DNA of 64,000 nucleotides, from assembly GCA_037178675.1 (NCBI GenBank), contig JAYMGJ010000695.1, positions 49,397-113,396 of the forward strand, written 5' to 3'. The notes below the pieces were generated by a model, which did no database searches, was not told the DNA's origin, and was given only the letters and a program-made list of their open reading frames with translations. This DNA comes from Scleroderma bovista. Its lineage: Eukaryota > Basidiomycota > Agaricomycetes > Boletales > Sclerodermataceae. Shown here piece by piece: positions 56,725 through 64,000 of the stretch (position 1 is the stretch's first letter; each line of letters opens with the position of its first letter). The position numbers and the translations under genes are program-made.

Positions 56725-58307
56725 ATGCCCCTCAACGAACTTGAAAACGACTCTTCATCGGTGACCAAGCCTAACTGGAATGTATGTTTTCTTGTCGGTG
56801 GACGTGCTCGGTCCGACCGTGCCCATTTTTACTGTGATCTCTGTAATCTTTTCTTCTTTTCTTGTGAAGGTCGACCTCAGGGAACTCCAAACTATAGTGG
56901 ATCAACGATTCTCCTCTATCGATCTCGGAGATCAGGTTACTCGTGACTCATCGAAAATCGTTGGGTCCGGCAATTATGGCCTCGTATACGAAGGCACGCT
57001 GCGCGCAGAGCAGAAGAAGGTTGCGGTTAAGCTCATCCGTTATGGTGATAAGAGTGCTCGTCCCGAGCTCGAGGTCAGTACATCATTTGTGATTCTCCTC
57101 TCTGTGCATGACAGCGTATCAGAGAGTACTCAGAGAAGTATATATCTGGTCCAAGCTCAATCATGAAAACATTATCACACTACTTGGGATCACAACTGTT
57201 TTCGATCATTCGATATCCATAGTGTCTCCACTGATGTCCAAAGGGAACGCGTTTAATTACGTGCAAAACACCGGTGTCGATCCTCGTCCGTTGGTATGCA
57301 GCATGATAATCTCGCATTTGTTGTACGTCTCAGCGACGTTTAGATCCTGGGGATTGCCAACGCACTGCATTATCTCCACACGTATGAACAAGGTTCTATT
57401 ATACACGGAGATATCAAAGGTGTGAGTGTACATACTTGTTTCTGATCTGGCAGACGTTTGATCTACAACAAACCTGATAACAGTCCAACAATTAGGTCTC
57501 TGATGACGGACATGCACTCCTTACCGATTTTGGTTTCTCTCACCTTGCCAATGCTTCGTTTAGTCTAGCCACTGAACAGCACCCCGAGGAACACCGGATT
57601 GGATGCCACCTGAATACCTGGAAATGGATCAATGTGTGATGACGCCTGCAGGCGATGTGTGGTCCTTTGGAATGATGGCGCTGGTCAGTTAATCAAATAT
57701 CTTCTGGATGTTGTCCAACTTTCGACAGGAATTATTTATCAGGAAGCGTCCATATGGTCATCTCGGGCACCCCGGGACGATAACATCCCACATTTTATTC
57801 AAGAAGCGTGAACGTCCCAGCCTCGAGGATACCTGCTCCCGATTGACAGATGAGTGGTGGAATATGTGCTCGTCATACTGGACTCGTGATCCATTGCGGC
57901 GCCCATCAATATTAACGGTTCTCGGAAATCTGCAGGTACATCATCGTTATGAATTCCCTACGAGTGACACCTTACCTGTGTCATTTTTATATAGACTACG
58001 CCCATAGTCCGCACTCATTCTCATCCTTCTAAGGTCTGTATCTTTATTTGGTGTGCACTGATCGCCAGTCTGCATCTTACTCTGGTGTTCTCAACAGTCT
58101 TTACACGGTAACAGCATGCATGATATTCCTGAAGTCTTCGCCAAACAGCTACAGCCAGATAGCACCCACCTTGATGGACCGTCGTCTAAAGAAAGGCGGT
58201 CTCCTTTGCATGACGAGTATACCGCTGCTCATTCGGACACCCCAGATCTGGAGGAGATAACAGTGATACCCTCGCACTCAAGTCAGAAACATCCCCAGTG
58301 GGCATGA
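56725..58307 (+). pseudogene. K1 single kinase, copy c (longest copy, damaged)
   Basis: Exons 56725-56781, 56870-57073, 57123-57293 and 57344-57421 are clean and give MPLNELENDSSSV, a Gly-rich loop (VGSGNYGLVYEG), the ATP lysine (KKVAVKLIRYG), LREVYIWSKLNHENII and the catalytic HGDIKG with Asp. After that exon the frame meets TAG (57493-57495) where N and VLI of the catalytic loop should be. The exon is one base short (200 versus 201 in K2), so DFG and WMPPEYLEM are in different frames. Later parts (DVWSFGMMAL, ELFIRKRPYGH, RDPLRRPSI) and the tail ending HPQWA are open. The same lesions occur in K1a, so the gene was dead before the duplication or uses splicing I cannot see. Confidence 0.65.
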
Positions 58308-58322
58308 AACTCCCGACCTACT

Positions 58323-60659
58323 ATGCTATATAGGCTGAGAGAATTTGTTGTCAGTTCTCATCCACTGGACCCCAGAGAATCGCTCGCAGAACTTGCCCGG
58401 CTTGCATCGGAGTATTCCCTCAACCTCGATGGACTAGTGTCTAAAGATTGGCAAGATCTTTTTGTGGGAGGGCATGCTGTGGTTTATTCGGGGATCCTAG
58501 ATCAGAAGGAGAATCCCAGCAGAATTCTCAGTGGTGGTCCTTTGGGAGGTAGAAATACGACAAAGGTGAGTTTGCCTACTAACTATCATGGTTCACCATC
58601 AGTCTGACATGGAACGATTCTAGGTGGCCATAAAGATTCCACGTGAGGGACCACCAGATGGTACCACTAACATCAAGGTACTACTCTTAACCATCGTACT
58701 TCAACAACGCTCCTCACCTTTAACAGACGTTTCTCAGGGAGGTACATGTCTGGTCCAAGCTTTACCATACAAATGTCCTTCCATTTCTGGGTATCACCAC
58801 CCGGCATGATTTGACGGTGTCCTTTGTTTCTCCTTGGATGAGTAATGGAAATGCACGTGACTATGTGCATCATAAAACCATCGATCCTCGCCCTCTGGTA
58901 GGTCATATATACAAATAAAGGGAATGCTATCATCGTGTCGCACAGATCATGGGAATTGCGCAAGGGCTGCGTTACCTCCATAACCTCAGCCCACGCCCAA
59001 TTTTCCACGGAAATTTAAAAGGCGTAGGTCTTCTCCCTCCAGTAGATGGGATCATTTGATCGGATATTGCTACAGGCCAATGTTCTAATATCTGATGAGG
59101 GCCAAGCACTCCTGACCGATTTTGGCCTTTTTTTCGTCGTCAATTCTTCTTTTGGCGTGAAGGCTTTCAGTCAAAATAAACCTAAAGGAACGATCCATTG
59201 GATGTCACCGGAATTAATCGATCTTGGCCGGATTTCAGCCGAAGCAGATGTGTGGGCATTCGGGATGACAGCCCTTGTACGCTCTTCTTCCTTTTGTTGT
59301 GTGAAATAAACCAAATCCTTGCAGAAACTGCTCACCCGTAAAAATCCGCTCTATTATCTTATAGTTAGCGAGCTCATTTCCAAGATCATGAGAGGACATA
59401 TCCCAGAGCGCCCAAGTATTGAAGATACATGTTCACGCATGTCGAATATGTGGTGGGATATGTGCACCCATTGCTGGAATTATGACCCTCCTTCGAGACC
59501 GACGATGACTTATATGGTTGGACAGATCGAAAAAATGGTACGTCGTTTGGCTTCTAGCAGGCAGCATCATTTCAATCAATCTCTGTAGATGTCGCCGGAG
59601 CCCTTCCCACTTGACACTTTTTCCAGGCTCGCATCGCCATACATCATCGACCCACTCGAACTAGATGGCACAGCTTCAATGAGTGGTAGTAAGTCTGTTG
59701 TGTACCAGGGGCGAATGGAAAGGGGAATCAAGGTGGCAGTGAAAACCCTCCGTTATAATCCTCTGGACGTTGCGGATGCTATCAAGGTTCGTTTATGTTG
59801 CATGCATATTGTGGGCGCTATAGCAACTTGGTGTAAACTGCGCCACAACAATATCCTTCCGGTGCTTGGGGTTACGACCAAGTTTGGTTATGCAATATCA
59901 CTAGTATCCCTTTGGATGGCCAAGGGAAATGCACATGACTATATGCACAATAATGATGTTTCCCCTCTCCGACTGGTGCGTCCGTCGCTCGAGTCCCTGG
60001 TAAGCATATGAGTTCACACTACACAGCTTATAGGAGTCGCAAGCGGGCTGCGCCATCTGCATGCTCACAATCCGCATCCGATATATCATGGTAATCTCAG
60101 AGGTGTAAGTGTATACATCCTCTTGATCCTCTGATAAATATGTCGAACAAATGCACCAGCATAATGTCTTGATTTCGGACAGCGGTCAAGCCCTCTTTAC
60201 AGACTTTGGTCTGTCCCAGCTCCTCGAATCTTCTTCTATACTTACCCACCCACGGTCCGTAAACTGGACGTCTCCTGAACACCTGGATGACTTCAAAGGA
60301 TCTGCTAAAGGTGATGTGTGGGCATTTGGGATGATAGCACTGGTATACTGGTTACTACCTTCTCTCGACATTCACTGACACTTCTGTAGGAGTTGTTCAC
60401 TCGATCGTATCCCTTCCACGATATCCAGAACTCCACGGAATTGAAACAACGCATTAAACGGGGCCCACCTGAGCGTCCTAGTGATGAGGCTGTATGTTCC
60501 CGTTTGACAGATGGATGTTGGAATATATTATCCTCATGCTGGGACCGCGATCCATGGCTACGTCCATCAATTGAAGAAATCACTCGTAAAGTCATAGAGG
60601 AACAGGTTCAAGTTATGTGGCTCAGCGGTTCAGAAGACTTGTTGCAACGTCTTCAGTAG
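58323..60659 (+). CDS. K2 tandem double protein kinase, copy c (open); predicted pseudokinases
   Basis: Exons 58323-58565, 58624-58677, 58727-58897, 58946-59023, 59076-59276, 59325-59537, 59589-59975, 60027-60104, 60160-60342 and 60390-60659 join to an open 625 residues. It holds two TKL/receptor-kinase-like domains. Domain one has KVAIKIPREG, WSKLYHTNVLPFLG, HGNLKGANVLI, LLTDFGL and DVWAFGMTAL. Domain two has KVAVKTLRYN, CKLRHNNILPVLG, HGNLRGHNVLI, LFTDFGLSQ and DVWAFGMIAL. In both, the catalytic Asp of H-x-D is Asn, while the ATP Lys and DFG are kept, so nucleotide binding without strong phosphotransfer is expected. Matching exon lengths (78 nt catalytic-loop exon in both) show the domains arose by internal duplication. 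In domain two one intron has lost its acceptor and reads through in frame. K1 ends 15 bases upstream. Confidence 0.75.
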
Positions 60660-61236
60660 ATGGTTTGGTGACGCGAACTTTTCAGATAATAGGCGAAGGA
60701 AGTCTCACCGCGCTCTCCTTCAACAAAATCACTGTCTCGAATTCACCCATGTCTCGCAACTCGTCTCGCAGTTGCAAATATCATAAATGATATGTTTTCT
60801 TTCTCTCTTTCCTTGTTTTCCTTGTTTTCTTTCATCATACCATTCACATTTTTTTCTCATGTCCATTGTCCTGTATCATACCATTGGAATCCGTCTGTTC
60901 ACTGTTCCGACCGCCACAATTGTAGTTTTACCTTACTTAGATTTTTCACCACGGTGATTATATCATCGACTTCCGTTCCAGTACATGCTGTTACATAGAC
61001 TAGACAAGGTCATTTGCTAAATTTCCGAATCAAATCATTTGATGCATGTTCCGCAGAGTTGATATGTGACAAAATAATTGTATCCTTTTACAAGCTTGAA
61101 AAATGGTGTCTAATGGATATCATACAATATTACAACGTTACAACTACCCGTCCTCAGGCAGCAACACTGAGTGCTCCAGCCTGAAGGACAGGACAGTGTT
61201 GAATATTGCCCTGAAAAATAAGTTAAATTCAACGAC
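60660..61236. other. Convergent spacer between K2c and U3
   Basis: It holds a C/T-rich stretch (about 60795-60840, TTCTTTCTCTCTTTCCTTG) also present after K2a, and the intact ACTTAGA site (60935-60941) that is split by the 862-bp insertion in the other unit. No gene seen. Confidence 0.5.
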
Positions 61237-63708
61237 TCACTGAACTGTTCCTACTAAGTTGACGTTCGACTGAGGGTCAAGTTGAGACATCAACTGCAGC
61301 ACTTCAGACATCGTTGGGCGATCAGCCGGTTTAGCGTTCATCAGTCGTCGAGCAATAGCAAGCAGATCTTCACGGCCCGGAGCAGACCTGTCGCACCGCA
61401 TGCACAGCTCCTCCAGTGTTTTCCCAGTGGACCATAAATCCGCGCGGACGGCATTCCATAATCCAGACCCGGCCGCAACTTCTGGAGCCATGTACCCTTC
61501 GGTGCCAACGACCCCACGGAATGAACCTCGCCCTTCAGTGATCCGGACCGCCCTGTTGTAGTCAATGACTGACAGCCGACCGCCATAATGTGGGATTAGG
61601 ATATTGCCTGGCTTGATATCCAAGTGTGCGACGCCGTGTGAATGCATGAAATCGATCCCTTCAAATAGTTGTTTGGCAACACTCCACAGCTTATCATTGG
61701 GATTTTTGAGAGACGTGAGCCAGCCCCCAGCTTCGGGCATATATATGATGGTGCCGTTTCTGACGGGCCAGATGGATATGCCATTGATGGTATGGTTTGA
61801 AAGGGTATCGAAGGAAGAGAGGTATTCGAGGATTTCTGCCTCCCTTTGACCCCGAGCGACAAACTTGAGATATCCGTGTTGTGAAAAGTCAGAGATGTTC
61901 TCGATGTGAGCAATATTGGGATGCTATGACTAATAAGCAGGTGTATTGTAGCGATAGATCGGTACACGCACCCCAAAGACTCGAAATGTGACTTCGTATC
62001 CCATGGCCTGAACCTTCTCCTGAATGTCGTCCGCTTCAAAGACACCGAGGTCATCTTCTGCTTCACCCTCATGTCCCTCCGGGACGGAGGCCAGGGTCGT
62101 TCTATTGGCCGATGTCTGTCGGGGATGGGTGACCGAAGAGAGAGAACGTAAACCTTTGGCATCATTTTTGATCGACTTCAGCGCGCCTTTCTTAGCTGCA
62201 TCCAGGTTCCGCGTGAGTTGTGAAAGCATCGTTGTGAGGTTGAACATTTCAAGGAAAAAATCCGATGACTGGCTGGTTATCGTAAGGTCGAATGTTTTTT
62301 TTATAATCGATACCTGCGCTGCTGGTTAGCTACGCATAACGCTTAATGGGAGTGTTATCCGTACTGGGTTGCCTTCATCGGCTGACGTCTGCATCACAAT
62401 ATATCGTTCAGCCTCCAGCGAACGGCGGAGGTAGATTGCCACCACGAAAAAACGTTCCTCGGCATCGCTCTTCATAAGAAAATGGCCAGCGCGTGCTGCA
62501 GCGATGGCTTCTATCAACATACGCCACCGATCAGATTCATTCTCATCCGAAATTGTCTCCGAGATCACCAGAGGACAAAGGTACTCGGGATGTACTACAC
62601 CGAAATCACTCCTGGGGTGAAATTTGCAAAAAGTATCTGTGTTGTCCTGTTGATGAATAAACAATGGAAATTGCCAGTTCATTTCCCTAGAACCAGTAAA
62701 TAGAGGCGAAAGACCCATAGAAAATAGGCTTACGGTTGATAGCGGATATTGGTTCCAGAAGAACATGAAAGGAACGGCGGAACCGCAAAGTACACGGAAA
62801 AGGTGCTGCACTTCAGAGCAGACGAACGATCCTCCGCAACAGAAGGCGCATCTTGTAACCAACACCGATGGACGTTGTAAAATGCTACAAATTCTCTGGT
62901 ATTTTTGACTGAAGGTTGCACCCCGCCCGCCGCCGCAGTGAAGATGCGACGGAACTGCTCTTCGTAGCGCCGGGCCAGATTGAGATCGGCTCCGGGAGTG
63001 TCCTGATGAAATCGGTACAAAGAATTGTAGTCAAAGAAGAAAGGTCTTACACTAAAGATGCGTTTCTGCTTAAGCTGGTCCTCGATGGATCGGAAAGGCT
63101 CGGCTGACTGATTTTGACGGTAAAGGGTACCGCCAGGCCCTAGGTTATTACGGACATCATCCTCGGACCAACTCTTGAAATGCACAACCACGATTTGGAG
63201 ACGTTTGAACAACTGAGCATGGTCCCTGTTCAGCCTGAAGAGGGCTGCATTCTCCGGCGAGACTGATATCGCTTAGTCTCTGATCCAGCTCAGGATAATT
63301 TTCATCAGCTTACCAGTTTTGACGAAGAGATGTACACAATCTATAGGTGTGGCTTTCATCACATTACGTATCATCATCGACTTAGCAACTTCGTTCTCTC
63401 TAACCGCACGATCCTGGCATTCTGCGATGATGTCCGCTTCTTGTCTACTTCCGATCTCAACTGGTGGATTCACTTTGAAACATTGGCAACGATCTATCAA
63501 CAGACCCATTGATGCACCCGAAGGGATGCTGGGACGATCCTTGTGTTCTTTCAGAATCTGACGGCATAGATCTTGTAGTGTAAAGGTATCGGAAATGACG
63601 GTGCTGACGAACACTTCATTGAAGATGACCCTGACTGAGACATTGGTATCCGCTGCAAGAAGTCAGCTTTGAAGTAAGAGACCATCTACGACTCAAATAC
63701 TCACGCAT
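61237..63708 (-). CDS. U gene copy 3: ubiquitin-like head / nuclease-like middle / protein kinase
   Basis: Exons 63708-63705, 63652-63314, 63271-63051, 63002-62734, 62686-62365, 62313-61972 and 61923-61237 join to 727 open residues. Residues 1-115 look like a beta-grasp (ubiquitin-like) head (NVSVRVIFNEVFVS, TLQDLCRQILKEHK). Residues 190-385 include HPRSDFGVVHPEYLCPLVIS followed by ETISDENESDRWRMLIEAIA and RFFVVAIYLRR. This recalls the D...E-x-K core of restriction-type nucleases, but with Ile where the Lys should be. Residues 500-727 are a kinase: possible ATP Lys in YLKFVARG, HLDIKPGNIL (Asp601, Lys603, Asn606), DYN instead of DFG (Asp620) and GTEGYMAPE. A clear Gly-rich loop is not seen. 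Layout fits CR-type (Crinkler-like) effectors described in fungi; that link is inference. The start lies in a 4-nt exon and is the weakest point. Confidence 0.78.
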
Positions 63709-63779
63709 TGCTGTCGAATGCTTCGAGGGTATGGTATGGGCTGTGCCGAGTGGCTAGTGGGACTAAATAGTAAATAGGT

Positions 63780-64000
63780 CACACTCCTATTTATATGTCA
63801 CCGCCAACAATAGGAATAGGGGAATTCAAAGCTGGTTTTCGCGAGCGGTTTTGGAGTGGTTTTGGACCTGGTTTTGGGATCGGTTTTGGATGAGTTTTGT
63901 GAACGCGAAAACCACAGTTTTGGTGTGACACCCCCGGTTTTCACTGGTTTTCGCCGGTTTTGGAATTGTCGCGTCAGACGGCTGAGTTTCAATTCTCACC
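63780..64000. repeat. GGTTTT-rich sequence at the window edge
   Basis: The words GGTTTTGG, GGTTTTCG and AGTTTTG recur about every 10-14 bases from 63830 to 63965 (at least ten times). No frame or known repeat is recognised. It may be the start of a satellite or of an element end that continues past the window. Confidence 0.55.

Overview
This window comes from a filamentous basidiomycete, most likely a mushroom-forming agaricomycete. The genes carry many short introns (about 42-60 nt) with GT-AG borders, plus two GC-AG introns. Housekeeping proteins (delta-COP, Arp3, a racemase-family enzyme) are split into small exons, including one exon that is only the start codon. F-box, Zn2Cys6 and SANT proteins of basidiomycete type are present. 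Splice junctions below were read by eye from frame continuity and family conservation; nothing was aligned by software.

Layout. 1-7.4 kb: three small beta-trefoil (ricin-B-lectin-like) genes with duplicated promoters; the first is inverted and cut by the window edge. 7.7-10.9 kb: an unrecognised multi-exon gene. 11.2-36.5 kb: an ordinary gene-rich stretch with delta-COP (-), a possible small Cys-rich protein (+), an AT-hook/SANT nuclear protein (+), an alpha-methylacyl-CoA racemase-like CoA-transferase III enzyme (+), two tandem F-box genes (-), a cytochrome b5/acyl-CoA dehydrogenase fusion (+), a Zn2Cys6 transcription factor (-) and Arp3 (-). 36.6-42.8 kb: an AT-rich, gene-free block with a 1.5-kb palindromic satellite, a second satellite and transposon-like debris.

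42.9-63.7 kb is the most unusual part. It holds a segmental array of two gene kinds. 'U' genes (three copies, all open, 724, 725 and 727 aa) are read on the minus strand: a ubiquitin-like-looking head, a middle region weakly resembling a restriction-nuclease fold, and a C-terminal protein kinase with HLD and DYN motifs. 'K' genes lie on the plus strand: a decayed single kinase (K1) followed by a tandem double kinase (K2) whose two catalytic loops both read HGN instead of H-x-D. The repeating order is K1> K2> <U. The only open K2 is at 58.3-60.7 kb; the copy at 46.8-49.3 kb is broken by an 11-nt deletion and a 175-bp insertion that carries a tRNA-like sequence. Comparing the copies reveals two insertions with exact empty sites, a retrotransposon RNase H remnant, a recombinant kinase chimera and a wax-synthase/MFS chimera.

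Inference: the U proteins resemble in layout the CR (Crinkler-RHS-type) effectors of fungi and oomycetes, and the K2 proteins look like non-catalytic kinase partners. Their conserved pairing suggests a lineage-specific conflict or self-recognition system, but no function can be shown from sequence alone.
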